Both the position numbers and the translations under genes were made by a program. The notes below the pieces were generated by a model, which did no database searches, was not told the DNA's origin, and worked only from the letters and a program-made list of their open reading frames with translations. This document shows positions 12,393-21,506 of a DNA stretch of 64,000 nt, piece by piece; positions within the stretch are counted from its first letter, which is position 1; the number at the start of each line of letters is the position of its first letter. The DNA is taken from the NCBI RefSeq assembly GCF_009496155.1, contig NZ_WIJP01000001.1, positions 124,001-188,000 of the forward strand, given 5' to 3'. Origin of the DNA: Streptococcus mitis. Lineage in GTDB: Bacteria; Bacillota; Bacilli; Lactobacillales; Streptococcaceae.

Positions 12393-12704
12393 ATGGGTAA
12401 ACCTTTATTAACGGATGAAATAATCGAAAGAGCTAATAGAGGCGAAGAAATTTCAGGTCCCCCTTTGCTAGATGATGAGGAGACTAAGATTTTACCGACC
12501 TCTTCTTCCCGTTTTGGTTATGCCAATCCTAAGGAACATGGCTTTAGTCAGGAAACCTTGAAGATTCAGGTCGAACCGTCTATTCATAAAAGCCGTCGCA
12601 TTGAAAATACCAAGAGAAATATCTTCAATTCTAAATTGAATAAAATCTTATTCGCAGTCATTTTTCTCTTGATTTTGCTTGTCTTAGCAATGAAACTTTT
12701 GTAA
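12393..12704 (+). CDS. macP: MacP, membrane-anchored activator of class A PBP2a
   Basis: 103 residues beginning [17 protein letters not shown]. The ATG at 12393 has GAGGAGG (12381-12387) ahead of it; an earlier in-frame start would lie inside nudF and lacks a site. A long cytoplasmic N-terminal part carries acidic DDEETKI, the region where pneumococcal MacP is phosphorylated by StkP. A single C-terminal transmembrane helix ([18 protein letters not shown]) follows. In pneumococcus MacP is required for PBP2a peptidoglycan synthesis. Identification rests on sequence and neighbours. Confidence 0.88.
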   Translation: MGKPLLTDEIIERANRGEEISGPPLLDDEETKILPTSSSRFGYANPKEHGFSQETLKIQVEPSIHKSRRIENTKRNIFNSKLNKILFAVIFLLILLVLAMKLL

Positions 12705-12720
12705 TGGAAAAGGAATTGAA

Positions 12721-13413
12721 ATGAAAATAGGAATTATTGCGGCTATGCCAGAAGAACTGGCGTATCTGGTCCAGCATTTAGACAATGCCCAGGAGCATGT
12801 TGTTTTGGGGAATACCTATCATACAGGAAAACTTGCCTCTCATGAAGTCGTTCTTGTAGAAAGTGGAATTGGTAAGGTCATGTCTGCTATGAGTGTGGCG
12901 ATTTTAGCTGACCATTTTCAAGTGGATGCTTTAATTAATACGGGATCAGCTGGGGCAGTAGCAGAAGGTATTGCTGTTGGAGATGTTGTGATTGCTGACA
13001 AATTAGCTTATCATGATGTGGATGTTACAGCTTTTGGCTATGCTTATGGACAAATGGCGCAACAACCGCTTTATTTCGAATCAGATAAAACCTTTGTTGC
13101 CAAAATCCAAGAGAGTTTATCTCAATTGGATCAAAACTGGCATCTTGGTTTGATTGCCACAGGAGATAGTTTTGTTGCAGGAAATGACAAGATAGAAGCG
13201 ATTAAATCTCATTTCCCAGATGTTTTGGCTGTTGAGATGGAGGGGGCAGCTATTGCTCAGGCAGCACATGCTCTTAATCTTCCAGTCTTAGTCATCCGAG
13301 CTATGAGTGATAATGCCAATCATGAAGCAAACATATCTTTTGATGAGTTTATTATCGAAGCTGGACGTCGCTCTGCCCAAGTCTTATTAGCCTTTTTAAA
13401 GGCCTTAGATTAA
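12721..13413 (+). CDS. mtnN: 5'-methylthioadenosine/S-adenosylhomocysteine nucleosidase
   Basis: 230 residues starting MKIGIIAAMPEELAYL, the MtnN signature. It also has VESGIGKVMSAM, NTGSAGAV, and VEMEGAAIAQAA with the catalytic and ribose-contacting Met-Glu, and IRAMSDNAN with the catalytic Asp. It cleaves MTA and SAH to adenine plus thioribose derivatives, feeding methionine salvage and, through S-ribosylhomocysteine, LuxS/AI-2. AAAGGA precedes the ATG. Last gene of the glmU cluster; rocS after it has its own promoter. Confidence 0.97.
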   Translation: MKIGIIAAMPEELAYLVQHLDNAQEHVVLGNTYHTGKLASHEVVLVESGIGKVMSAMSVAILADHFQVDALINTGSAGAVAEGIAVGDVVIADKLAYHDVDVTAFGYAYGQMAQQPLYFESDKTFVAKIQESLSQLDQNWHLGLIATGDSFVAGNDKIEAIKSHFPDVLAVEMEGAAIAQAAHALNLPVLVIRAMSDNANHEANISFDEFIIEAGRRSAQVLLAFLKALD

Positions 13414-13421
13414 GCGAAAAT

Positions 13422-13450
13422 TTGACAGTTTTTCTAGCTTATGATAAGAT
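13422..13450 (+). promoter_or_regulatory. rocS promoter
   Basis: TTGACA (13422-13427), a 17-nt spacer and TAAGAT (13445-13450) preceded by TGA. It starts 9 nt after the mtnN stop codon. Confidence 0.8.
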
Positions 13451-13489
13451 TTAAGTAAAGAAAAGCTAGAAAACGTTTCAGAGGATATT

Positions 13490-13981
13490 ATGAGTATTGA
13501 AATGACCGTCAGTGAGATTGCAGAGGTCTTAGGATTATCTCGCCAAGCAATCAATAACCGTGTCAAAGAATTACCAGAAGAAGACACAGATAAAAATGAC
13601 AAAGGGGTAACAGTTGTTACCAGAAGTGGCTTGATTAAGCTAGAAGAAATTTATAAAAAAACGATTTTTGAAGATGAGCCTGTCAGTGAAGATGTCAAGC
13701 AACGTGAACTGATGGAGATTCTAGTTGATGAGAAGAATGCAGAAATTCTCCGTCTTTATGAACAATTAAAAGCCAAGGATCGTCAGTTATCAGAAAAAGA
13801 CGAGCAGATGCGTATCAAAGACCGTCAGATTGCTGAGAAAGACAAACAACTCGATCAGCAGCAACAATTGACTCTTCAAGCCATGAAGGATCAAGAAAAT
13901 CTTAAGCTAGAGCTGGACCAAGCAAAAGAAGAAGTCCAATCAACTAAGAAAGGCTTTTTTGCTCGTTTATTTGGAGGATAA
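13490..13981 (+). CDS. rocS: RocS, chromosome segregation / nucleoid protection protein
   Basis: 163 residues, the size of pneumococcal RocS. The N-terminal winged helix-turn-helix (MTVSEIAEVLGLSRQAINNRVKEL) binds DNA. Residues ~75-150 form a coiled coil built of repeated KDRQLSEKD and KDRQIAEKD blocks. The C-terminal KKGFFARLFGG is a short amphipathic helix for membrane contact. In pneumococcus RocS links the chromosome and ParB to the membrane and the capsule kinase system. The assignment is from sequence and the macP-mtnN-rocS order; the precise partners here are inferred. Confidence 0.85.
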   Translation: MSIEMTVSEIAEVLGLSRQAINNRVKELPEEDTDKNDKGVTVVTRSGLIKLEEIYKKTIFEDEPVSEDVKQRELMEILVDEKNAEILRLYEQLKAKDRQLSEKDEQMRIKDRQIAEKDKQLDQQQQLTLQAMKDQENLKLELDQAKEEVQSTKKGFFARLFGG

Positions 13982-13984
13982 TCA

Positions 13985-14031
13985 AGGAGCTGTTTAGGTT
14001 AAATGCTAACCTGATGGCTTCTTTTGTTTCT
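13985..14031 (+). terminator. Probable rocS terminator
   Basis: AGGTTA / TAACCT stem with outer GGAGC / GCTTC pairing and a TTCTTTTGTTT tail. The stem is interrupted, hence modest confidence. Confidence 0.5.
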
Positions 14032-14087
14032 AATAGTATAGTTGCTCAAATAGAATAAGAAGAGAGACAGTAGAAGAGAGGTATAGA

Positions 14088-14678
14088 ATGGAACGATTAG
14101 AAGATTACATTGCTTTTGACTTAGAATTTAATCAGCATGAAGGACAAACACACCTGATTCAAGTATCGGCTGTGCGTTTTAGAGATGGTCAGGAAATCGA
14201 CGCCTATGATTCCTATGTTCATACCAGTGTTCCCTTAAAAAGTTTTATCAATGGTTTGACAGGGATTACGGCTGAGACCTTAAAAGATGCTCCTTCAGTG
14301 GAGGAAGTTTTAAAAGAATTCCAAGATTTTGTGGGTTCTTTACCCATGGTTGGCTACAATGCTGCTAAAAGTGATTTGCCTATTCTAGCAGAGCATGGTT
14401 TAGATTATAGCCAGCAGTATAAGGTGGATTTGTATGATGAAGCTTTTGAACGTCGGAGTTCGGATTTACATGGTATTGCTAATCTCAAGTTGCAAACTGT
14501 TGCCTCATTTCTTGGATTTCAAGGTCAGTCTCATAATAGTTTAGAGGATGCTCGGATGACGGCGCGTGTTTACGAATCCTTTCTAGAGTCGGATCAAGCT
14601 AGAGAATTGTTAGGGACAGAAAGTAGCCTTTCAAACAATCCTTTTGGAGGCTTGGACTTGTCTCAATTATTTGACTAG
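14088..14678 (+). CDS. DnaQ-like DEDDh 3'-5' exonuclease
   Basis: 196 residues. Exo I is AFDLEF (Asp, Glu), Exo II is VGYNAAKSDLPIL, and Exo III is HNSLEDARM with the H-x4-D signature. This is the fold of the DNA polymerase III epsilon proofreading subunit, RNase T and related DNA/RNA exonucleases. As a stand-alone protein its substrate is not predictable. The residues after ~175 (SNNPFGGLDLSQLFD) resemble a clamp-binding tail (QLF), an inference. The stop lies 8 nt before the GDPD start, so they are co-transcribed. Confidence 0.88.
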   Translation: MERLEDYIAFDLEFNQHEGQTHLIQVSAVRFRDGQEIDAYDSYVHTSVPLKSFINGLTGITAETLKDAPSVEEVLKEFQDFVGSLPMVGYNAAKSDLPILAEHGLDYSQQYKVDLYDEAFERRSSDLHGIANLKLQTVASFLGFQGQSHNSLEDARMTARVYESFLESDQARELLGTESSLSNNPFGGLDLSQLFD

Positions 14679-14686
14679 GAGTGCCT

Positions 14687-16450
14687 ATGAAACCTGAAAA
14701 ACCTAAAAATCTAGGTTTTAAGCAGATATACTTTAATCTAGATAAAATTCTCTTTCTCTTTTTCTTGATATTTATGATGATTGAGTTTGTCTGGTTACCG
14801 CTTAATTCTTGGATTGCTGGACTGTTACTCCGTCAGACAGGTTATCTCTTTCTTTCCTACAATAATATTTTCGCTATTATAAAGGGTTCTCCCTTTGTTA
14901 GTCTCGCTTTATTTGTTCTGGTGATTGTTAATTTACTGGTCGCCTATTACCAGATAGGACTTCTCTTCATCGGAGCTCGACACCTCCTCTATCATGAAAA
15001 GAGAACCCTGCTGGAGTATAGTCGTAAGGTCTTTAGTCAGAGTTTCTTGTTTATGAAGCAAGTGACGATTTCCAAGATAACCTTTATCTTCTTTTATGTC
15101 ATGATGCTCTTTCCATTGATTCGAAAGATTTTAAAGATTTACTACCTAAATAAAATTGTCATTCCAGACTTTATCGTTGATTATGTGGAAGACAAGTATT
15201 GGCTTCTAGGTATAGTGGTTACTATTTGGGCTTTACTTCTATTTTACATTTCAGTGCGTTTCATGTTTGCCCTCCCTCAGCTTTTATTTGAGAAGAAAAC
15301 AGTCAAAGAAGCTGTCAGATACAGTTTAGAGAAGACAAGAAAGCACTCCTGGTTTTATACTTGGAACTTGCTTTGGATTGTCGTCAAAACCTACCTATTT
15401 TTCATTCTTTTATTGATTCCAATATTAGCAAGTCAGGCACTGATGGATGGTCTGACTCATAAGGAATCTCTTGTACTGGGAATTATCAACTTTGTTTTAA
15501 TAAAGAATTTCCACTATATAGTCTTGACTTACTTTCTCATTAAGTTTGTTTCCTTCCTAACAGGAGAAGAACTTGAAATCACACCAAGGCGAAAGAAAGA
15601 CCACTGGATGAGATGGGGAGTAATGGGCTGTGCAGGTATCTTTTTCGCTCTTGAGGGGTATGTTTATTTAGAAGCTCCAGTCGCCAATAAACCTTTGATT
15701 ATCTCTCACAGGGGAGTATCTAATAAGAATGGTGTCCAAAATACTGTCCAATCTCTAGAAAGGACAGCCAAACTAAGTCCAGATTTCGTCGAGACAGATG
15801 TTCAGGAAACAAAAGATGGCCAGTTTGTCATGATGCATGATGCTAATATCAAGCATCTGACAGGAGTCAATGCCAATCCACAGGATCTAACTTTGAAAGA
15901 ATTGACCAAACTCGATATTTCAGAAAATGGTTATCATAGTAAGGTGTCTAGTTTTGATGACTATCTCAACAAAGCCAATGAATTGCATCAAAAACTCCTT
16001 ATTGAGATTAAGACCAGTCGAAAAGATAGTCCAGATATGATGAAACGCTTTATGGAAAAATATGGAACGATTCTTAAGCAGAATGGTCACCAAATGCAAT
16101 CCTTGGACTACCATGTGATTGATCAGGTGCTAGCCTACGACTCACAAATTCCAGTCTATTTCATCCTACCTTACAATAGTATCTTTCCAAGAACCAAGGC
16201 CACAGGTTATACTATGGAGTATTCAACCTTGGATGAAAATTTTGTCAACAAGCTTTGGAATACCGATCAGAAATTGTACGTGTGGACCATCAATAGTTCA
16301 GAGTCTTTTGATAAATCTGTTCAGCTAGGAGCAGATGGCATGATAACGGATGACTTGGAAATGATTCAAGACCAAGTTACCATTGCCCAAGAAGACCCAG
16401 AGTATACTGAATTGCTTTTCAAACAGGCCATGGAATTCTTTAATTTTTAG
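14687..16450 (+). CDS. Membrane glycerophosphodiester phosphodiesterase
   Basis: 587 residues. The ATG at 14687 is preferred because AGGAG (14677-14681) sits five bases before it; an upstream GTG overlaps that site. The N-terminal ~320 residues hold about seven membrane helices, the GPDPase membrane domain. The C-terminal GDPD domain starts at SHRGVSNKNGVQNT and continues with ETDVQETKDGQFVMMHD, LLIEIK and ADGMITDD, which together supply the metal ligands and catalytic His pair. It hydrolyses glycerophosphodiesters to glycerol-3-phosphate and alcohol, possibly from (lipo)teichoic acid or phospholipid turnover. The substrate is inferred. Confidence 0.9.
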   Translation: MKPEKPKNLGFKQIYFNLDKILFLFFLIFMMIEFVWLPLNSWIAGLLLRQTGYLFLSYNNIFAIIKGSPFVSLALFVLVIVNLLVAYYQIGLLFIGARHLLYHEKRTLLEYSRKVFSQSFLFMKQVTISKITFIFFYVMMLFPLIRKILKIYYLNKIVIPDFIVDYVEDKYWLLGIVVTIWALLLFYISVRFMFALPQLLFEKKTVKEAVRYSLEKTRKHSWFYTWNLLWIVVKTYLFFILLLIPILASQALMDGLTHKESLVLGIINFVLIKNFHYIVLTYFLIKFVSFLTGEELEITPRRKKDHWMRWGVMGCAGIFFALEGYVYLEAPVANKPLIISHRGVSNKNGVQNTVQSLERTAKLSPDFVETDVQETKDGQFVMMHDANIKHLTGVNANPQDLTLKELTKLDISENGYHSKVSSFDDYLNKANELHQKLLIEIKTSRKDSPDMMKRFMEKYGTILKQNGHQMQSLDYHVIDQVLAYDSQIPVYFILPYNSIFPRTKATGYTMEYSTLDENFVNKLWNTDQKLYVWTINSSESFDKSVQLGADGMITDDLEMIQDQVTIAQEDPEYTELLFKQAMEFFNF

Positions 16451-16488
16451 TAAGCAAAAAGAGGAACAGTTGTTCCTCCCACGATAGG

Positions 16489-16515
16489 CAAGTATTCTCT
16501 TGAATGCTTGTTTTT
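16489..16515 (+). terminator. Terminator after the GDPD gene
   Basis: CAAGTATTC / GAATGCTTG stem followed by TTTTT. A second hairpin (GAGGAAC / GTTCCTC) lies just upstream. Confidence 0.75.
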
Positions 16516-16522
16516 CTTATGC

Positions 16523-16822
16523 TTAGAATGGCAATTTTCCAGCGAAAGCACCTAATTTTTTCTTAGTCGTTTCATCGATTTGTTCAAGAGCAGAGTTGAT
16601 GGCTTGAACGGTCATATCAGAAAGAGTTTCAAGATCTTCTGGGTCAACGACAGCTGGATTAAAGTCAATGCTGACAACTTTCTTATCGCCAGTTAAGGTC
16701 GCTTGGACAAGGTCTTGAGCAGATTTGCCAACAAATTGCATAGCAGCAAGCTCAGCTTGGCTTTGTTCCATTTGTTTTTGAAGTTTTTGTGCTTGGCGCA
16801 TCATATTTTGCATGTTCATCAT
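16523..16822 (-). CDS. ybaB: YbaB/EbfC-family nucleoid-associated protein
   Basis: 99 residues. It starts with the helical [17 protein letters not shown] stretch, then the [26 protein letters not shown] strand region and a C-terminal helix. YbaB dimers bind DNA; in many bacteria the gene follows dnaX, but here it stands alone on the minus strand. Full length. Role in replication or recombination is inferred from family. Confidence 0.93.
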
Positions 16823-16943
16823 GGTGATTTACAGTTTCCTTTTATCTTATTTTCTTTCCTATTTTATCAATTTTAGCGATAAAAGTCCATTATTCTTTAA
16901 ATTATAAAAATTAATTATAAACATTAAATTTTCTGAAAATTTA

Positions 16944-17002
16944 TTGAAAAATGAGTGAAAATATGCTATAATAAAACGTAAAATTAATTCAGGTTTCCTG
17001 AA
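16944..17002 (+). promoter_or_regulatory. efe operon promoter with adjoining palindrome
   Basis: TTGAAA (16944-16949), 17-nt spacer, TGC TATAAT (-10 at 16967-16972). The perfect palindrome TTCAGG-TTT-CCTGAA (16988-17002) lies just downstream of the expected start point, where a repressor could block transcription. Operator function is inference. Confidence 0.75.
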
Positions 17003-17018
17003 CAAATAGGAGTACACA

Positions 17019-17891
17019 ATGAAAAAACTAGGTTTTGTCCTTTTATCTTCAGCCTTGCTATTGACAGCTTGTGCTAATAACCAATCTAAGCCAAGCAATA
17101 CAAGTGATTCATCTAAGGTGACAGTCTTGTCTGAAGACAAGCAAAAAATGCTTGAAAAGGCCACTTCTGACTATAAAACTTTTGTGCAAGAGCAAATCGA
17201 TAAACTGTTGACAGATACAGAAGGCTTTGTCAAACTTTTGAAAGAAGGTAAGTTAGAAGAAGCCAAAAAGGTTTATCCACTGATTCGTATGTCTTATGAG
17301 CGTTCAGAACCAATTGCTGAAAGTTTTGGTGAGTCAGATGTCAAGATTGACTTCCGTTTGGCAGACTACATGGATGAAAACAAGACAGAAGAAGGTTGGT
17401 CTGGTTTCCACCGTATCGAGCGTATCCTTTGGGAAGACAATACAACTAAAGGAACTGAAAGCTACGGCGATCAGTTGGTAAATGATATCAAGGAATTGAA
17501 AGCCAAGATTGCAACTGTTGATGTGGACTACAAGGTTATGTTGACAGGAGCAGTTGACTTGCTTAACGAAGTAGCAACAAGCAAGATTACAGGAGAAGAG
17601 GAAATTTATTCTCATACAGACTTATATGACTTCCGTGCTAATATTGAGGGGGCTGAGAAGATTTTCCAACTCTTTAAACCTTTACTTGAAAAATCAGACG
17701 CTAATTTAGTGAAAGAATTGGAAACAGACTTCAAGTCTGTCAATAGTTTGTTGGACAAACACATGACCGACAAGGAACACTACAAACTTTATACAGATTT
17801 GACAAAAGAAGATACTAAAGAATTGTCGGAAGCTGTGACAAAACTAGGTGAGCCTCTGTCACAAATGGGTAAATTTCTTAGTGGAGAATAA
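17019..17891 (+). CDS. efeO: EfeM/EfeO-type imelysin-family iron lipoprotein
   Basis: 290 residues. The signal peptide ends in the lipobox LLTAC (Cys18), so the protein is anchored to the outer membrane face by lipid. The rest is the M75/imelysin helical domain, with the metal-binding HxxE in GFHRIERILWED and a conserved YSHTDLYDFRANIEGAE. It lacks the cupredoxin domain of E. coli EfeO, which fits the short EfeM form. Together with EfeB and EfeU it would bind and pass iron to the permease. First gene of a five-gene operon. Confidence 0.9.
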   Translation: MKKLGFVLLSSALLLTACANNQSKPSNTSDSSKVTVLSEDKQKMLEKATSDYKTFVQEQIDKLLTDTEGFVKLLKEGKLEEAKKVYPLIRMSYERSEPIAESFGESDVKIDFRLADYMDENKTEEGWSGFHRIERILWEDNTTKGTESYGDQLVNDIKELKAKIATVDVDYKVMLTGAVDLLNEVATSKITGEEEIYSHTDLYDFRANIEGAEKIFQLFKPLLEKSDANLVKELETDFKSVNSLLDKHMTDKEHYKLYTDLTKEDTKELSEAVTKLGEPLSQMGKFLSGE

Positions 17892-17896
17892 GAGTC

Positions 17897-19111
17897 ATGA
17901 CTGAAAAAGACGAAAAGTTTTTTGAAAAGAAAATGGACCGTCGAGAATTTCTTAAAAAAGCAGGGATTGGAGGGGCTGGTTTAGCGCTAGGACTCTCTGG
18001 TGCTTCTGCTTTTTTCGCACCTAAGCTAGGTACTCAGGAAAAAATCTCGTACGGAAATGAAAAAATTGCTTTTTATGGCAAGCATCAAGCTGGGATTAGT
18101 ACACCCATGCAGAAGAATATCTATTTTGTTGTCCTGAACCTGCATACGACGGATAAGGATAAGATTATCCAGCTATTCAAGGATTGGACGGATTATAGTG
18201 CCAAGTTGATCGAGGGGGAACTGGTCAAAAAAGATGGACAGAATGCTCTCTTGCCTCCTAGCGATACTGGTGAGACAGTCGGACTCAATCCTCATCGTTT
18301 GACGCTGACTTTTGGTGTCTCTGCAAGTTTCTTGAAAAAGATGAACTTGGAAAACAAGCGTCCTCAAGTGTTCAGGGATTTACCGCCTTTCCCTAAAGAG
18401 CAATTACGTGAAAAATATACAGGTGGAGATATTGTGATTCAGGCCTGTGCAGATGATGAGCAGGTTGCCTTTCACGCTATTCGCAATCTCATCCGTAAGG
18501 GCAGAAATGCAGTGACCCTTCGTTGGAGTCAGTCTGGTTTTGCAGCTATCGGAGATCGAATGGAGACACCGCGTAACCTCTTTGGTTTTAAGGATGGAAC
18601 AGCAAATCCAACCAAGGAGCAAGACTTTGACCGCGTTATCTGGGCTGATAGTAAGGACTGGATGGAAAATGGATCTTATATGGCAGTTCGTCGGATTCAG
18701 ATGTTTTTAGAGACCTGGGATCGTACTAGTCTTGAAGAACAAGAAAATACCTTTGGTCGTTACAAGGAAAGTGGCGCCCCCTTTGGTAAGAAGAATGAGT
18801 TTGATGAAGTGGATTTGAGTCTTTTGCCTGATGATTCGCATGTTCGTTTGGCTAAGGAAGTGGAGAAACCACTTTTGCGTCGTTCTTATTCTTACTCAGA
18901 TGGGATTGATGAAAAAACTGGCCAGTTTGATACAGGCTTGCTTTTCATTTCTTTCCAGAAGGATCCTGATAACTTTGTCAAGGTTCAAACCAATCTAGGT
19001 GCTACTGATAAGATGAATGAATATATCACTCACATCGGTAGTGGACTTTTTGCTTGCTTTGGTGGTGTGGAGAAAGGAGGCTACATTGGTCAGAAATTAT
19101 TGGAAGGCTAG
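17897..19111 (+). CDS. efeB: EfeB, Tat-exported Dyp-type heme peroxidase
   Basis: 404 residues. The N-terminus carries a twin-arginine signal (DRREFLKKAGIGGAGLALGL). The Dyp signature is GFKDGTANP, with the distal Asp. The C-terminal DGIDEKTGQFDTGLLFISFQ segment and RRSYSYSDG with the proximal His/Arg region complete the fold. In the Efe system EfeB uses peroxide to oxidise ferrous iron, or takes iron from heme, outside the membrane. The Tat signal explains why tatC and tatA are in the same operon. Five bases after efeO. Confidence 0.93.
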   Translation: MTEKDEKFFEKKMDRREFLKKAGIGGAGLALGLSGASAFFAPKLGTQEKISYGNEKIAFYGKHQAGISTPMQKNIYFVVLNLHTTDKDKIIQLFKDWTDYSAKLIEGELVKKDGQNALLPPSDTGETVGLNPHRLTLTFGVSASFLKKMNLENKRPQVFRDLPPFPKEQLREKYTGGDIVIQACADDEQVAFHAIRNLIRKGRNAVTLRWSQSGFAAIGDRMETPRNLFGFKDGTANPTKEQDFDRVIWADSKDWMENGSYMAVRRIQMFLETWDRTSLEEQENTFGRYKESGAPFGKKNEFDEVDLSLLPDDSHVRLAKEVEKPLLRRSYSYSDGIDEKTGQFDTGLLFISFQKDPDNFVKVQTNLGATDKMNEYITHIGSGLFACFGGVEKGGYIGQKLLEG

Positions 19112-20774
19112 AAGCTGGTTCTTGGTTTTAGCTTTGTCATTTTTAATTCATTCCCCAGTGGGTGCCCAAGAAAGCTTGAGTTCTTACTTTGTGAAAATCA
19201 CAGATGCGTCCAAAGAAGTCAAAAATGGCAATCAGTCTGAGGCCAAGAATCTCGTTAAAGAGATGGCATCAGATTTCGAAAGAGTAGAAGACAGCAATTC
19301 TGAGGCTGGTAAAGTCGTCAAGGAAAAGCTAGCCCAGTCAGGCGATATTACTGAAGACAAACTCACCGAAATTTCTTCAGCCCTATTAGCCTTTGAAAGA
19401 GAACAAAATCCTGTTGACCTAGATGCGGAAAAAGAAAAATTGGTTAACCGCCTAAGTCCTCGTTTTGAAGCCTTGGAACAGGCCATTGCCTCCAAAGATT
19501 TAGAAAAAGTTCGTGAAGCCTTTAAGAAAATGAATTCCACTTGGACTATCAATGAAAGTGTGGTTCGTGACAATAGCACGGCCCATTATGGGCGTGTTGA
19601 AACAGCTATTTCCTTCCTGCGTAGTAGCATGGAAACTGAGCCTACGGATTTTAACTCCATCCAGACTTCCTTTGAGGACTTAAAAAAGGCTATTGATGAT
19701 TTTGTAACTGGAAAAGAAGTCGCAGAAGCATCTTCTAATTTGACTCTTAAAGACGGCATTGCCCTTTTGAAGAAGGCTTTGGAACAATTCCAAGCTGGTG
19801 ACCAAGCATCAGGAGCAACTAGTATGAAGGAATTCATCACTATCTGGCCAACGATTGAGGGTTCTGTTAGCACGACCAATCCTTTCCTCTATACTAGAGT
19901 GGAAAGCGAAAGTCCTGTGATTATGGTCAAGGGAAGTGAGAAGGTTTACCAAGAAAAATTAGAAAAACTGATTGCAGATTTATCACAAATTGATACTAGT
20001 GCACGATACAATTCCTTTGATGCCATGCTGATTCTTCTAAGAGAAGGTGTAGAAGCGCTCTTAATCGTTATGGCCTTGGTAACAACCTTGAAAGCAGCCA
20101 AGATGCGAAAAGGGCTCAAGTGGGTTTATGGTGGAGCTATCACTGGAATCATGGCCAGTCTCATTATTGCCTTTATCTTGCAAATTGCTTTTCCAGCAGT
20201 AACATCAGGCTCCAATCGTGAAATCATCGAAGGAGCAGTGGGGATTTTTGCAGTAGCTATGATGATTGTGATTGGAATCTGGCTCCACAGCAAATCCTCG
20301 GTCAAAAAATGGAATACCTTTATGGAGTCACAAATGGAAACAGTGACCAAGACAGGTTCCTTTATTTCCATGTTTGCCCTCAGTTTTCTAGCTGTTTTCC
20401 GTGAGGGAGCAGAAACCATTCTCTTTTATGTTGGGATTTTACCAAGGATTTCCAGTTTTGAATTTGTTTTGGGAATCTCACTTGCCTTGCTAGTTCTGGT
20501 AATTATTGCCATCGTGATGAATAAGGCCAGTCAATTCTTCCTGCCTCATAAGGTCTTCTTTATCCTAACTTGGATGATTTATGCTCTGGCTTTCAAGATG
20601 CTGGGAGTTAGTGTCCATGCTCTTCAGTTGACCAATATGGCTCCTAACCACTTGCTGACAGGATTTCCAACAATCGACCTTCTTGGAATTTATCCAAGTT
20701 GGGAAGGCTTGGCCAGCCAGCTAGTCTTTGTTGTTATCGTTTTGATTGTCACTTTCAGACAGGGTGAAAAATAG
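19086..20774 (+). CDS. efeU: EfeU, Ftr1-family iron permease
   Basis: I place the start at TTG 19086, because AAAGGAGG (19073-19080) ends five bases before it; the gene then overlaps efeB by 26 bases. This gives 562 residues beginning with a signal sequence (FLVLALSFLIHSPVGAQ), a ~280-residue extracellular helical domain, and a seven-helix permease domain. The two iron-translocation motifs are LREGVEALL and FREGAETIL (both RExxE). It imports ferric iron handed over by EfeO/EfeB. The long extracellular domain is common in Gram-positive members. Confidence 0.93.
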   Translation: MVRNYWKARSWFLVLALSFLIHSPVGAQESLSSYFVKITDASKEVKNGNQSEAKNLVKEMASDFERVEDSNSEAGKVVKEKLAQSGDITEDKLTEISSALLAFEREQNPVDLDAEKEKLVNRLSPRFEALEQAIASKDLEKVREAFKKMNSTWTINESVVRDNSTAHYGRVETAISFLRSSMETEPTDFNSIQTSFEDLKKAIDDFVTGKEVAEASSNLTLKDGIALLKKALEQFQAGDQASGATSMKEFITIWPTIEGSVSTTNPFLYTRVESESPVIMVKGSEKVYQEKLEKLIADLSQIDTSARYNSFDAMLILLREGVEALLIVMALVTTLKAAKMRKGLKWVYGGAITGIMASLIIAFILQIAFPAVTSGSNREIIEGAVGIFAVAMMIVIGIWLHSKSSVKKWNTFMESQMETVTKTGSFISMFALSFLAVFREGAETILFYVGILPRISSFEFVLGISLALLVLVIIAIVMNKASQFFLPHKVFFILTWMIYALAFKMLGVSVHALQLTNMAPNHLLTGFPTIDLLGIYPSWEGLASQLVFVVIVLIVTFRQGEK

Positions 20775-21506
20775 ATGGATAGAAAAGAATTGACAATCGT
20801 TGAACATCTGGTAGAATTTAGAAAGAGATTATTGGCAGTGGTCATTTGTTTCTTTTTGGTATTCTGTGTCTCTCTGCTTTTTGCAGGCCAGATTTACCAG
20901 TATGTGACCCAATCTTTTCAGCAAAAGTTGATTGTTTTAGGCCCTAATGATATTTTATGGATATACATACGTTTGTCTAGTCTGATGGCCTTTACTATCA
21001 CCTTGCCTTATACGGTGTATCATATTTGGTCTTTCATCAAACCAGGTTTAAAGAAGGAAGAAGCTAGAGCAGTCTTTGCCTATATTCCGGCTAGTTTCCT
21101 TTGCTTTCTAGTTGGACTGGCTTTTGGTTTTTACTTTGTAACACCAGCCTTACTTCAGGTTTTATTAGGGCTAGGAGAAGGGCTATTTGAAACGCAGTTA
21201 ACAGCTCAAAATTATCTGTCCTTTGTTTTTCAAACGACCTTGCCCTTGGCATTGATTTTTGAATTGCCAGTTATCATTGCCTTTTTGACGTCGATTGGAC
21301 TTATTGGACCGGAGTTATTGATTGCTTATCGCCGATATGCCTATTTTATCTTATTGGTACTCGCAGTCATCTTGACACCAGCTGACTTTGTCAGCGATTT
21401 GGCAATGACTGCCCCCTTGATATTACTCTATGAATTGAGTATAGCCATCAGCAAACACATTATGAAACGCAAGCAGAAAGGAGAGAGAAATGGGAATCTT
21501 ACGTGA
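20775..21506 (+). CDS. tatC: TatC, twin-arginine translocase receptor subunit
   Basis: 243 residues with six membrane helices. It opens with the TatC feature EHLVEFRKRLL, with the conserved Glu and Arg in the first cytoplasmic stretch, and has LPYTVYHIWSFIKPGLKKEEA in the first cytoplasmic loop. It directly abuts efeU, starting one base after its stop codon. It recognises the twin-arginine signal; the only obvious substrate nearby is EfeB. It overlaps tatA by 17 bases. Confidence 0.95.
   Translation: MDRKELTIVEHLVEFRKRLLAVVICFFLVFCVSLLFAGQIYQYVTQSFQQKLIVLGPNDILWIYIRLSSLMAFTITLPYTVYHIWSFIKPGLKKEEARAVFAYIPASFLCFLVGLAFGFYFVTPALLQVLLGLGEGLFETQLTAQNYLSFVFQTTLPLALIFELPVIIAFLTSIGLIGPELLIAYRRYAYFILLVLAVILTPADFVSDLAMTAPLILLYELSIAISKHIMKRKQKGERNGNLT

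Noticed and set aside
19017..19085. Start of efeU well inside efeB
   Set aside because: TTG 19086 directly follows AAAGGAGG and begins a proper signal peptide; the earlier start gives a non-family N-terminus.
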